A DNA stretch of 64,000 nt from an uncultured Eubacteriales bacterium (GCA_902775345.1 CACYLW010000007.1:1-64000), one strand, 5' to 3'. Counted from the stretch's first letter, positions 1-7,158 are shown. The notes: generated by a model from the sequence alone, not told the origin. Translations and numbers: made by a program.

Positions 1-1
1 T

Positions 2-163
2 CTGTATGACCTCGATGCTGCAAGACCTCTGAGAAGATCTCATGAGAATCCAAGCATCAAGGCGATCTACGATGAGTACTTCGGATCATACGGAAGCCAC
101 AAGGCTCACGAAGTGCTGCACACAACTTATGTAGCACGCAAGGTCAACGCAGATCACGAATAA
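2..163 (+). CDS. [FeFe]-hydrogenase, C-terminal end (partial)
   Basis: The last 53 residues of a gene that begins before the window. The segment reads R-K/R-S-H-E-N-P, then a short spacer, then G-S-H-K-A-H and L-H-T-x-Y, which is the typical end of the iron-hydrogenase small-subunit domain of HydA-type [FeFe]-hydrogenases. These enzymes couple reduced ferredoxin or NADH to H2 formation in anaerobes. The catalytic H-cluster cysteines lie outside the window, so activity cannot be judged. A strong terminator follows 28 bp after the stop, making this the last gene of its transcript. The family call rests on the conserved tail only. Confidence 0.8.
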   Translation: MYDLDAARPLRRSHENPSIKAIYDEYFGSYGSHKAHEVLHTTYVARKVNADHE

Positions 164-190
164 CTGGTCCTGACTATTACAAAACTACTG

Positions 191-220
191 AAGCTGCTCC
201 GCGAAAGCGGGGCAGCTTTT
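191..220 (+). terminator. Intrinsic terminator after the hydrogenase gene
   Basis: A 12-bp stem (AAGCTGCTCCGC with GCGGGGCAGCTT, one T-G wobble) around a GAAA loop, ending in a short T run. Confidence 0.85.
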
Positions 221-254
221 ACTTTGCAGATAGATAATATAAATGACGTACTCG

Positions 255-283
255 TTTCAATTGGAACACCGTTGTGATACAAT
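255..283 (+). promoter_or_regulatory. Probable sigma-A promoter (extended -10) for the M18 aminopeptidase
   Basis: TGATACAAT at 275-283 contains an extended -10 (TGn-TACAAT). A weak -35 (TTTCAA, 255-260) sits 17 bp upstream. It lies between the hydrogenase terminator and the start at 337. Confidence 0.5.
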
Positions 284-336
284 GTTATGGCGTCTGTGCA
301 GGACACAACGACAACTATAACTTACGGAGGTCTTAA

Positions 337-1716
337 ATGATACACGAAAACGCCTGGACAACATACGGCGCTGACGATCTCAGGAAACTTGAAGGTCTTA
401 GCGCTGATTATATTGACTTTCTTAACCATGGAAAGACAGAGCGCGAATGCGCTAAGCTCATTGTTGAAATGGCAAGGGGGAACGGATACAGAGATCTTGC
501 AGAAGTTATTGCTAATGGAGAAACGCTGAAAAAAGGTGACAGGGTCTACGCTGTCAATATGGACAAGATGGTCATGCTGGTTAACGTTGGCGAAGATATC
601 GTAAACCACGGCATGAATATCATCGGCGCTCATATCGACTCACCGAGACTCGATATCAAGCAGAATCCTCTTTACGAATCAGAAGAACTGGCTTATCTCG
701 ATACTCATTATTATGGAGGTATCAAGAAATATCAGTTTGTAACTATTCCGCTCGCGCTTCATGGTGTTGTGGTTAAGAAAGACGGAACAACAGTTACCAT
801 CAATATCGGTGAAAAGGAAGATGATCCTGTGTTCATAATAAGTGATCTGCTGATCCATCTTTCTGCTGAGCAGATGAAGAAAACGGCTGCGACTGTTATC
901 GAAGGAGAGAACCTTGATATCCTCGTCGGCTGCAAGCCTCTCGAGGGGGAAGAAAAGGATGCAGTCAAGGCGGCGGTACTGAAACTGCTCAGGGAGAAAT
1001 ATGATATCGATGAGGATGACTTCATCTCTGCCGAGATCGAGGTCGTACCTGCAGGACGTGCGAGAGAGGCAGGCTTTGACCGCTCCATGATAGCGGGTTA
1101 CGGACATGATGACAGGAGCTGTTCCTTTGCAGCTGCTGCCGCAATGATGGAAGTCAGTGATCCTGCGACGACTGCCTGCGGACTTTTCGTCGATAAGGAA
1201 GAGATAGGCAGCGTCGGCGCTACAAGCATGGAATCCCGTTTCTTCGAGTACATGGTAAGAGAACTGCTCGACAGAATGGGCGTATACAGCGAGATCAATC
1301 TGTCCAGATGCCTCAGGAACAGCCGAATGCTCAGTTCTGATGTAAGCATGGCATATGACCCTCTCTATGCTGACAAATTCGAGAAGAAGAATACCGCTAA
1401 GCTCGGACACGGCCTCAGCTTTAAGAAGTACACAGGAGTAAGAGGCAAATCAGGTGCCAATGACGCTAATGCAGAGTATCTGGCACAGCTCAGACAGATC
1501 ATGGATAAGCATGACGTCGTATACCAGACTTCAGAACTTGGTAAAGTCGATGTCGGCGGAGGCGGGACTATCGCGTATATCCTGTCTCTTTACGGCATGC
1601 AGGTGGTAGACTGCGGTGTTCCGATCCTGTCGATGCATTCACCATGGGAGACACTCAGCAAATCCGATCTTTATGAGGCCTTTAAAGGATACAAGGCATT
1701 CCTGATAGAGGGATAA
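337..1716 (+). CDS. M18 family zinc aminopeptidase
   Basis: A 459-residue cytosolic metallo-aminopeptidase of the M18 (aspartyl aminopeptidase/aminopeptidase I) family, which removes N-terminal residues, often acidic ones, from peptides. Visible landmarks are the first metal-ligand motif G-A-H-I-D-S-P-R (His99, Asp101), G-H-D-D-R near residue 257, and the catalytic V-D-K-E-E-I-G-S segment (Glu288/289). The C-terminal G-V-P-x-L-S-M-H-S-P-W segment supplies the last histidine ligand. Length matches the family (about 430-460). The ATG has a GGAGG site 6 bp upstream. The next gene follows after 24 bp, so the two probably share a transcript ending at 2211-2235. Substrate preference cannot be read from the sequence. 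Confidence 0.92.
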   Translation: MIHENAWTTYGADDLRKLEGLSADYIDFLNHGKTERECAKLIVEMARGNGYRDLAEVIANGETLKKGDRVYAVNMDKMVMLVNVGEDIVNHGMNIIGAHIDSPRLDIKQNPLYESEELAYLDTHYYGGIKKYQFVTIPLALHGVVVKKDGTTVTINIGEKEDDPVFIISDLLIHLSAEQMKKTAATVIEGENLDILVGCKPLEGEEKDAVKAAVLKLLREKYDIDEDDFISAEIEVVPAGRAREAGFDRSMIAGYGHDDRSCSFAAAAAMMEVSDPATTACGLFVDKEEIGSVGATSMESRFFEYMVRELLDRMGVYSEINLSRCLRNSRMLSSDVSMAYDPLYADKFEKKNTAKLGHGLSFKKYTGVRGKSGANDANAEYLAQLRQIMDKHDVVYQTSELGKVDVGGGGTIAYILSLYGMQVVDCGVPILSMHSPWETLSKSDLYEAFKGYKAFLIEG

Positions 1717-1740
1717 AAAAACACAGGAGGACAGACGCTT

Positions 1741-2196
1741 TTGTTCAAGGCAGCAATAATCACATTTCTTATGGCCATGGTACCGGTGGTAGAACTGAGA
1801 GGAGCGATTCCTTACGGCGTGATCGCGGGACTTAGCGTACCTGCGGCATTCATCCTGGCGGTGCTCGGGAATCTGCTTCCGATACCCGTTCTGGTGGTTT
1901 TCACACGCAAGGTGTTCGAATGGCTCAGAAGCATCAGCAAGGGGCTTGACGGTTTCGTAAGCAAGCTTGAGGCAAAGGCCGAGAAAAATAAGGAAGTCGT
2001 TCTGAAGTACGAATTCTGGGGACTTGTGCTGCTCGTAGCGATACCGCTCCCGGGAACCGGCGCGTGGACGGGAGCGCTTGTTGCCGCCATGATGGACATG
2101 AGGCTCAAAAGAGCCATGCCTGCAATAATACTGGGCGTCCTGATCGCCGGAGTCATAGTGACTACGGTAACATACGGAGCCGGAGCGCTGTTCTGA
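1741..2196 (+). CDS. COG2426-type small membrane protein (putative small multidrug export family)
   Basis: A 151-residue integral membrane protein starting at TTG, with AGGAGG 10 bp upstream (1725-1730). Hydrophobic segments lie near residues 3-20, 27-55, 92-115 and 125-150. The N-terminal M-V-P-V-V-E-L-R-G-A-I-P signature and the later P-L-P-G-T-G-A-W-T-G-A motif are typical of the COG2426/PF06695 family. The family is named after a weakly supported drug-export role, and its true function is not established. A short charged cytoplasmic stretch (about 62-85) separates the two hydrophobic halves, which may be related by internal duplication. It sits just downstream of the M18 peptidase without a terminator between them. 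Confidence 0.8.
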   Translation: MFKAAIITFLMAMVPVVELRGAIPYGVIAGLSVPAAFILAVLGNLLPIPVLVVFTRKVFEWLRSISKGLDGFVSKLEAKAEKNKEVVLKYEFWGLVLLVAIPLPGTGAWTGALVAAMMDMRLKRAMPAIILGVLIAGVIVTTVTYGAGALF

Positions 2197-2210
2197 AAAA
2201 ATACAATAAA

Positions 2211-2235
2211 AAACCCGGCCGCGGCCGGGTTTTGT
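2211..2235. terminator. Bidirectional terminator between COG2426 gene and proC
   Basis: The perfect stem ACCCGGCC-GC-GGCCGGGT is flanked by an A run on the left and a T run on the right. It can end the + transcript and also the converging proC transcript. Confidence 0.9.
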
Positions 2236-2247
2236 TGTGCTCTGATT

Positions 2248-3048
2248 TTACTTGCCCTTACCGAGTTCCTTGGTGCGCTCAGTCGACTTTATGACTGTGT
2301 CGATGAAGGCTCCGCGGACTCCGTGCTCCTCGAGAGTCTTGATGCCGACTATGGTGTTGCCGCCAGGCGAGCAGACCTGATCTTTCAGGAAGCCCGGATG
2401 CTGACCGGTCTCGAGCACCATTTTTGCAGCACCCATTACTGTCTGAGCCGCAAGATTCTGCGCAGTCTTGCGTGGAAGTCCCTTGGCGACTCCGCCGTCT
2501 GCAAGAGCCTCTATGACCAGATAGATATAAGCCGGGCCTGCTCCGGAGAGACCGCAGGCTGTATCGATGAGGTCTTCAGACATCCACTCGACTATTCCCA
2601 GCGATTCGAAAAGCTTCTGCGCGAAAGCCTTTTCTTCATCAGTAAGGTCTGTACCGGAATCAAGGGCGAATGCCCCCATGCCGACAAGGGCAGGGGTGTT
2701 AGGCATGAGCCTCAGAAGACGGAAGTTGCCGCCGGTCATTTTGCGGATGGTTTCAGTTGTGAGACCTGCCATGATGGAGATCATTGCCTTGCCGTCGAGG
2801 GTGTCGCCGAGCTCTGCGAGAGCTCCTGCAGCGTACTGGGGTTTTACGCATGAAAGAAGAATGTCGACGTTTTCTCCGAGTTCCCTGTTGTCAGAAACTA
2901 CATTGCAGCCCAGTTCCGCGTATTTGTCTGTGATCGCCTTTGAAACATCGTAAACATATACATCATCAGGCTTTACTACACCTGCCTTGATAGCGCCGGA
3001 GAGTATGGCTCCTCCCATTGCGCCTGCGCCAAGAAATCCTATCTTCAT
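2248..3048 (-). CDS. proC: Pyrroline-5-carboxylate reductase
   Basis: A 266-residue enzyme of the last step of proline synthesis, reducing 1-pyrroline-5-carboxylate with NAD(P)H in the cytosol. The N-terminus is a Rossmann motif (G-F-L-G-A-G-A-M-G-G). The C-terminal domain carries the family signature around P-G-G-N-T-I-V-G-I and E-E-H-G-V-R-G-A-F. The start was placed at the internal ATG (3046-3048) because GGAGG lies 6 bp before it and the protein then begins directly with the nucleotide-binding strand. A longer reading from 3084 would add 12 unsupported residues. It is a single gene, divergent from the radical SAM-lexA operon and converging on the preceding pair. proA/proB are not in the window. 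Confidence 0.95.
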   Translation of the reverse strand: MKIGFLGAGAMGGAILSGAIKAGVVKPDDVYVYDVSKAITDKYAELGCNVVSDNRELGENVDILLSCVKPQYAAGALAELGDTLDGKAMISIMAGLTTETIRKMTGGNFRLLRLMPNTPALVGMGAFALDSGTDLTDEEKAFAQKLFESLGIVEWMSEDLIDTACGLSGAGPAYIYLVIEALADGGVAKGLPRKTAQNLAAQTVMGAAKMVLETGQHPGFLKDQVCSPGGNTIVGIKTLEEHGVRGAFIDTVIKSTERTKELGKGK

Positions 3049-3156
3049 AATATCGCCTCCATAAGAAAGTGCTTTATGTATCACAAATTACAGAATCATT
3101 GTAACACCTGAGCACTACATCTTTTCAAGTTATTTTATAAACTATTGTTTGCATTA

Positions 3157-3185
3157 TTTACAAACAGATGTTCAAGTGCTATTAT
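3157..3185 (+). promoter_or_regulatory. Promoter with LexA-type operator for radical SAM-lexA
   Basis: The -35 is TTTACA (3157-3162) and the -10 is TATTAT (3180-3185), with a 17-bp spacer. Inside the spacer, 3161-3174 reads CAAACAGATGTTCA. It matches 12 of 14 positions of the Gram-positive SOS box CGAAC-RNRY-GTTYC. Binding there would block RNA polymerase, as expected for LexA autoregulation. The fit is read by eye. Confidence 0.65.
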
Positions 3186-3240
3186 TACCGCGTAAAACAC
3201 GCTGGCCTGAAAGGCTGTGAATAACAGGGATACACACACA

Positions 3241-4071
3241 ATGAAGAAAGATTTTCCTAAGATCGGTCCTACGGTCACTATGTTCGTACCGTATGACTGT
3301 AATAATGCATGTCCGTTTTGCGTAAACAAGAAAGAGTACAGAGACACCTCACATTTTGACCTGCAGAGATGCTACAGATCGCTTGATCTTATGCACAGGA
3401 TATTTCCGCATAATGACATAGTACTTACAGGAGGCGAACCTCTTGCGGAACTCGAGGCGCTTCAGGATATTCTCGACCATATCGAAGAGGGTCACCACAT
3501 CTACATAAACACAACGATGCCGGTAGGAGAGGGCCAGACGATCGAAAGCGTTGCCTCGGTGCTCAATAAGTATGCCGACAGGATCAGCTGCGTAAACGTA
3601 TCCAGGCATCTCAAGCATTATGTTAAGGAGTGCCCTGATGAGATCTTCGACCTCCTCAATTTCAGAACCAGGATCAATTGCGTAGTATTCGAAGACGCGA
3701 AGGATCCGGCTACAAAAGAGAAACTGATAAAATTCCTCGACAGATTCAGGGGCCATGAGATACAGCTCAGGGCAAACTACTCATACCTGACGCTCGAGAA
3801 TGTCTTCGATACTGAAAACGACAACCTTTTCAAGCTGATCTCAGAGATCTGCGAGTACAAGTATCCTCTTGAGAAAGAGAGATTCAGAACAGGCTTCGTA
3901 TTTGAGAGAGAAGGCAGCAAGATCACGTACCACAAGACACTGCCTTTCGCCAAGGTGGATGGCATCGTCGGTGACATCATCATCAGACAGACGGGCCGCA
4001 TCTATGATGACTGGAACGAATACGGCCATGAACTCAACATAAATGATCTGACGGATCAGCAATACAAATAG
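3241..4071 (+). CDS. Radical SAM protein of unknown function, in operon with lexA
   Basis: A 276-residue protein with the radical-SAM cluster motif C-N-N-A-C-P-F-C (Cys20, Cys24, Cys27) and the SAM-binding L-T-G-G-E-P motif. It therefore should carry a 4Fe-4S cluster and cleave SAM. No SPASM or twitch cysteine cluster is seen in the C-terminal part, so it has only the core barrel plus an undetermined tail. It does not look like a known tRNA or cofactor enzyme. ATG 3241 is preferred, with AGGGA 10 bp upstream. An in-frame GTG at 3217 would add eight residues but has poor spacing to any ribosome site. It ends 12 bp before lexA and starts right after a LexA-box promoter, so it is probably damage-inducible and made with LexA. 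Its substrate is unknown. Confidence 0.85.
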   Translation: MKKDFPKIGPTVTMFVPYDCNNACPFCVNKKEYRDTSHFDLQRCYRSLDLMHRIFPHNDIVLTGGEPLAELEALQDILDHIEEGHHIYINTTMPVGEGQTIESVASVLNKYADRISCVNVSRHLKHYVKECPDEIFDLLNFRTRINCVVFEDAKDPATKEKLIKFLDRFRGHEIQLRANYSYLTLENVFDTENDNLFKLISEICEYKYPLEKERFRTGFVFEREGSKITYHKTLPFAKVDGIVGDIIIRQTGRIYDDWNEYGHELNINDLTDQQYK

Positions 4072-4083
4072 TGGAGGAAAGCC

Positions 4084-4716
4084 ATGAAAAAGAGTGAACA
4101 GCGCCAGAACGACATCCTCGCATTTATGAAAAAGACCATAGCCTCCAAGGGCTACTCGCCGACTGTCAGAGAGATCTGCGCAGCACTCGATATCAAGTCC
4201 ACATCAACTGTGCACAGCGACATCAAGGCGCTCGAAGAAAAAGGCCTTGTCAGAAAGGATCCTGCAAAGCCGAGAACTGTTCTTCCGGTAGAGAATGAAT
4301 ACAAAAATGCATCCGAAGTATCATACGACACCGTAGCGCTTCCGGTGATAGGAAGAGTTGCTGCCGGCGAGCCGATACTTGCGGAACAGAACATAGTCGA
4401 TGAGATGCCTATACCTGCGCGCTTCGTCGGATCAGGCACCAACTTCATCCTGACCGTTCACGGTGACAGCATGGTGAATGTCGGCATCAATGACGGGGAT
4501 TATCTGATCGTACAGGAAGCTCACGAAGCATCAAACGGTGAGATCGTAGTCGCTCTTGTAAATGATGACTATGAGACCGGAGCTACGGTAAAGAGATTCT
4601 TCAGGGAATCTGATCACATAAGGCTTCAGCCTGAGAACGATTACATGGATCCGATAATAGCAAGGGATGTTACGGTAGTCGGAAAGGTAAAGGGAGTATT
4701 CAGATACTTCAACTGA
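4084..4716 (+). CDS. lexA: LexA, SOS response repressor
   Basis: A 210-residue repressor with an N-terminal winged helix-turn-helix (residues 1-68; S-P-T-V-R-E-I at 25-31, then the recognition region K-S-T-S-T-V-H-S-D-I) and a C-terminal self-cleaving S24 peptidase domain. The scissile bond is Ala94-Gly95 (V-A-A-G-E-P). Ser129 (H-G-D-S-M) and Lys170 (T-V-K-R-F-F) form the catalytic dyad. All key residues are present, so it should autocleave on RecA filaments. GGAGG lies 7 bp upstream. It is the second gene behind the SOS-box promoter at 3157, followed by a terminator. Confidence 0.97.
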   Translation: MKKSEQRQNDILAFMKKTIASKGYSPTVREICAALDIKSTSTVHSDIKALEEKGLVRKDPAKPRTVLPVENEYKNASEVSYDTVALPVIGRVAAGEPILAEQNIVDEMPIPARFVGSGTNFILTVHGDSMVNVGINDGDYLIVQEAHEASNGEIVVALVNDDYETGATVKRFFRESDHIRLQPENDYMDPIIARDVTVVGKVKGVFRYFN

Positions 4717-4726
4717 TACAGTCAAA

Positions 4727-4752
4727 AACAGTCCGGGTATCCGGACTGTTTC
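4727..4752 (+). terminator. Intrinsic terminator after lexA
   Basis: A perfect 10-bp stem (AACAGTCCGG with CCGGACTGTT) around a GTAT loop, followed by T-rich sequence. Confidence 0.85.
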
Positions 4753-4755
4753 ATT

Positions 4756-4783
4756 CCACCGTGTGACCAATTTTTGCACGGTG
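4756..4783. repeat. Inverted repeat between the lexA and maf terminators
   Basis: CACCGTG and CACGGTG are separated by a 13-base T-rich loop. It may be a weak third hairpin in this convergent region. No protein-binding role is evident. Confidence 0.35.
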
Positions 4784-4784
4784 T

Positions 4785-4821
4785 TTAAAAAGCGGGCATT
4801 TGAGTTTCTCATCAGCCCGCT
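4785..4821 (-). terminator. Intrinsic terminator for maf (minus strand)
   Basis: Read on the minus strand, AGCGGGC, a 17-base loop and GCCCGCT are followed by a T run. Confidence 0.7.
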
Positions 4822-4833
4822 GTTATATTGCAG

Positions 4834-5421
4834 TTATTTTATGTAAGGCTCCAGCGCGCTTTCGATGCGGTAGAAAGGAAGGCCTACCACGTTTTCGTAA
4901 TCGCCTTCTATATGGTCGATATAACGTCCGAAATAGCCCTGTATGGCATATGAACCCGCCTTGTCATATGGCTCTGCCGTGGATATATAGCTGCGGATAT
5001 CCTCGTCAGTATAATTGACGCAGTGTACCATTGTCACGTCGCTCATGACGGACCAGGATCCGCTGCTTTTATCTATGAGACATATGCCGGTGACTACGTA
5101 ATGGAATGTTCCGCGTATCCTGTCGAGCATGCGGAAGGCATCATCCGCGTCAGCGGGCTTGCCCATTATCTCGTCCTTCCACACTATGGTGTCAGCGCCT
5201 ACGATCAGATAGCCGTCGTAACTAGGATCGTCTTTTACGAAATCATAGCAGGCACGCGCCTTTTGAGCGGCAAGCGCTTCTACGGCTTCAGTCATGCCGG
5301 CTCCGTCCGGAAGATGCTCGTCCGTATCCTGGGGGAGAACGAGCGGATGCACGCCATGTTTATTCATGATCTCAAGCCTTCGCGGTGAAGCGGAGGCAAG
5401 TATTACTTTGTGTTCACTCAT
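4834..5421 (-). CDS. maf: Maf-family nucleoside triphosphate pyrophosphatase
   Basis: A 195-residue house-cleaning enzyme that hydrolyses non-canonical or modified nucleoside triphosphates to monophosphates; overexpression of relatives blocks septum formation. The N-terminal S-A-S-P-R-R motif, the metal-binding G-A-D-T-I-V segment, and K-P-x-D-x-x-D-A-x-x-M-L follow the family pattern. Length is normal. The start ATG has TAAGG a few bases upstream. It is a single gene divergent from infC. Subfamily (dTTP/UTP versus m7GTP) was not resolved. Confidence 0.93.
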   Translation of the reverse strand: MSEHKVILASASPRRLEIMNKHGVHPLVLPQDTDEHLPDGAGMTEAVEALAAQKARACYDFVKDDPSYDGYLIVGADTIVWKDEIMGKPADADDAFRMLDRIRGTFHYVVTGICLIDKSSGSWSVMSDVTMVHCVNYTDEDIRSYISTAEPYDKAGSYAIQGYFGRYIDHIEGDYENVVGLPFYRIESALEPYIK

Positions 5422-5460
5422 TTTTTTACCTTACATAATCACATAAACTGACCAACAAAG

Positions 5461-5469
5461 ATTTTAGCA
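5461..5469 (-). promoter_or_regulatory. Possible extended -10 promoter for maf
   Basis: On the minus strand TGC-TAAAAT gives an extended -10 about 40 bp before the maf start. No good -35 was found. It lies back to back with the infC promoter. Confidence 0.4.
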
Positions 5470-5477
5470 TATTTTTG

Positions 5478-5506
5478 TTGACAACGCCCATACTCCTGCA
5501 TATAAT
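5478..5506 (+). promoter_or_regulatory. Consensus sigma-A promoter of infC-rpmI-rplT
   Basis: A perfect TTGACA (5478-5483) and a perfect TATAAT (5501-5506) are separated by 17 bp. It is the strongest promoter seen in the window, as expected for a translation-factor/ribosomal-protein operon. Confidence 0.92.
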
Positions 5507-5514
5507 AATCGAGG

Positions 5515-5625
5515 TCAAAGCAGAAGTTATCCGCTTCTCGCCTTACAGACTAGCGTTGGTAGGGCCACATAAGATAAAGAAAAGTCTTATTTGCGGATGC
5601 TTGTGCGTCCGCAATTTTTATTTAC
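5515..5625 (+). promoter_or_regulatory. infC leader with attenuator (L20-leader type)
   Basis: The leader ends in a terminator: TTGCGGA (5591-5597) pairs with TCCGCAA (5607-5613) and is followed by a T run. Upstream, ATCCGC (5529-5534) could instead pair with GCGGAT (5593-5598) and break the terminator. An ATAAGA/TCTTAT stem lies between. The position and logic fit the Firmicutes infC leader, where ribosomal protein L20 represses its own operon by favouring termination. The pairing was found by eye and L20 binding is inferred. Confidence 0.65.
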
Positions 5626-5674
5626 GGATATGAGTAGATTCAGGTGCTCTATTTGGAAAGGGAGGAACAGAACC

Positions 5675-6211
5675 ATTAGCGCCAGGGATAATAAAAAGAA
5701 TCAGACCCCTATAAATGATGAAATCAGGGCTGATGTTGTACGTCTCATTGACGAAGAGGGTGTGATGCGCGGCATCATGAGCCTCGACGAGGCTCTCGCG
5801 CTGGCAGAAGAAGCAGATCTCGATCTGGTAAACATTTCGCCTAACGCAGATCCGCCGGTATGCAAGATCCTTGACTACGGCAAGTATCGCTACGAGCAGC
5901 AGAAGAAAGAAAAGAACGCAAAGAAGAATCAGCATGTGACTGAGATCAAGGAGATCAGACTCAGCGCTTCCATTGAGGATCACGATGTAGAGGTCAAGGC
6001 AAAGGCTGCGACAAAGTTCCTGCAGGATGGCGACAAGGTCAAAGTGTCGCTGAGATTCCGCGGCAGAGAACGCGATTACACACAGCTTGGTTTTGACGCA
6101 ATGAAGAAGTTCGCCGACATGGTAGCTGATTACGGCGTCGTTGAGAAAGAACCTAAGATGGAAGGCCGCAGGATGAACATGTTCCTTGCACCTAAAAAAG
6201 ACAAAAAATAA
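5675..6211 (+). CDS. infC: Translation initiation factor IF-3, AUU start
   Basis: 178 residues. IF-3 binds the 30S subunit and rejects wrong start codons and non-initiator tRNAs. The body is canonical: T-P-I-N-D-E-I-R, then the P-P-V-C-K-I-L-D-Y-G-K linker motif, the lysine-rich linker helix, I-K-E-I-R-L, and the C-terminal K-V-K-V-S-L-R-F-R-G-R-E domain. The start was set at ATT 5675, which has a strong AAGGGAGG 9 bp upstream and begins right before the conserved region. An upstream ATG (5630) has no ribosome site, and earlier starts fall inside the attenuator. The rare AUU start is the known device by which IF-3 represses its own translation. First gene of infC-rpmI-rplT. Confidence 0.93.
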   Translation: MSARDNKKNQTPINDEIRADVVRLIDEEGVMRGIMSLDEALALAEEADLDLVNISPNADPPVCKILDYGKYRYEQQKKEKNAKKNQHVTEIKEIRLSASIEDHDVEVKAKAATKFLQDGDKVKVSLRFRGRERDYTQLGFDAMKKFADMVADYGVVEKEPKMEGRRMNMFLAPKKDKK

Positions 6212-6237
6212 GATCAATATACAGGAGGATAACCCAA

Positions 6238-6404
6238 ATGGCTAAGAACAAAATGAAGTCACACAGAGGCGCTATGAAGCGTCTGCACGTTACAGGCTCC
6301 GGCAAGGTCAAGAGAAACAAGGCTTACAAGAAAGAGGCCTGCGCAAGGCAACTACTCTTACAAGTGCAGATCTGAAGCGTATGCTGAGATCAATGGCTAA
6401 ATAA
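6238..6404 (+). pseudogene. rpmI: Ribosomal protein L35 gene, frameshifted by an internal deletion
   Basis: Sits between infC and rplT with its own AGGAGG. The first 31 codons are clear L35 (K-S-H-R-G-A-M-K-R, T-G-S-G-K-V-K-R-N-K-A-Y-K). The C-terminal part (R-G-L-R-K-A-T-T-L, then S-A-D-L-K-R-M-L) is also clear but lies in another frame. The basic middle (usual S-H-I-L-T-K-K-x-x-K-R-K) is missing. The gene is 167 nt, versus about 195-200 for an intact one, so roughly 31-34 nt are lost, breaking the frame. The open frame from 6238 stops at 6375 with a garbled tail. Either a real loss of L35 or an assembly error; repeat-mediated deletion is possible. Confidence 0.85.
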
Positions 6405-6421
6405 TCGGGGAGGTGTAACAA

Positions 6422-6775
6422 ATGGCAAGAGTTAAAAAAGGCGTAAACGCTCACAAGAGACATAAGAAAGTTCTGAAGCAGGCTAAGGGATTCTACGGCA
6501 GAAGAAAGAACACATTCAGAGCCGCCAACCCGGCAGTTATGAGAAGCCTGAGATCGGCATATGTAGGCCGCAAGAACAAGAAGAGAGAGTACAGAAGACT
6601 CTGGATCGCAAGAATCAACGCAGCTTCCAGAGCAAACGGACTCAGCTACAGCAAGCTGATGAACGGACTCAAGAAGGCCGGCATCGGAATCAACCGTAAG
6701 ATGCTCTCTGAGATGGCTATCTTTGACGCAGCAGGATTCGCTGAACTTTGCGAAACAGCTAAGAAGTTCAACTAA
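6422..6775 (+). CDS. rplT: 50S ribosomal protein L20
   Basis: 117 residues, the usual length. An early assembly protein of the 50S subunit that binds 23S rRNA, and the likely repressor of its own operon through the leader at 5515-5625. The start M-A-R-V-K-K-G, the long basic helix (G-F-Y-G-R-R-K-N-x-F-R-x-A) and the R-R-L-W-I-x-R-I-N-A-A-x-R motif are all present. GGGGAGG lies 7 bp before ATG. The stop overlaps the start of the next small gene by one base. Confidence 0.98.
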   Translation: MARVKKGVNAHKRHKKVLKQAKGFYGRRKNTFRAANPAVMRSLRSAYVGRKNKKREYRRLWIARINAASRANGLSYSKLMNGLKKAGIGINRKMLSEMAIFDAAGFAELCETAKKFN

Positions 6776-6963
6776 TGAGTTATTTTGTCAGCCATTTAGG
6801 GATAATCTTTATGGCGGCAGCATTCGTGGCTGTATGCGCGGTAGGCTGGTGGTTTCTGACTGAAAGGAACGCCCTGCTTATCAGACAAAGGGCAGAGGCT
6901 AGGCGCAAAGCCACGGAGGCAGACGCGAATCATAAGGATACCGGATCAGATAAAAACGAATAA
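6775..6963 (+). CDS. Small single-pass membrane protein, coupled to rplT
   Basis: 62 residues with a TAATG overlap with rplT, so translation is probably re-initiated from the ribosomal gene. One hydrophobic segment spans about residues 6-27 (G-I-I-F-M-A-A-A-F then V-G-W-W-F-L). A basic stretch (R-Q-R-A-E-A-R-R-K) and an acidic, polar tail follow. The layout suggests a membrane anchor with a cytoplasmic tail. No family recognised. The terminator directly after it shows it belongs to the infC operon transcript. Confidence 0.65.
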   Translation: MSYFVSHLGIIFMAAAFVAVCAVGWWFLTERNALLIRQRAEARRKATEADANHKDTGSDKNE

Positions 6964-6969
6964 CAGAAA

Positions 6970-6995
6970 ACTCCGGCTTTTACGGCCGGAGTTTT
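6970..6995 (+). terminator. Intrinsic terminator of the infC-rpmI-rplT operon
   Basis: A CTCCGGC/GCCGGAG stem with a short T-rich loop and a five-T tail. Confidence 0.9.
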
Positions 6996-7108
6996 TCTGT
7001 TGCGAAAATATCTAACTAAGAAAGAACAATCAAAAGAAAAAGGTAAATCGTCGAATCTTTTCGACAAGGACATTGTAGCACTTTTGTGTGTAGGAATTAT
7101 TGAGCCTT

Positions 7109-7126
7109 TGTGAAGCATTTTTCACA
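7109..7126. promoter_or_regulatory. Perfect TGTGAA-N6-TTCACA palindrome upstream of nrdR
   Basis: A six-base half-site with exact symmetry lies in the 275-bp gap before nrdR. It resembles a Rex or Crp/Fnr operator in base content, but the spacing differs from both. The binding protein is unknown. Confidence 0.4.
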
Positions 7127-7158
7127 TTGCTCAAATTCTGTTAAGAAGAGTGCAATAC

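Noticed and set aside
5591-5674. N-terminal extension of IF-3 from TTG 5591
   Set aside because: It would be translated through the attenuator hairpin and has no homology to IF-3; ATT 5675 has the ribosome site.
7107-7128. Rex operator before nrdR
   Set aside because: The Rex consensus has a shorter spacer between TTGTGAA and TTCACAA; here it is six bases and the outer base is not symmetric.
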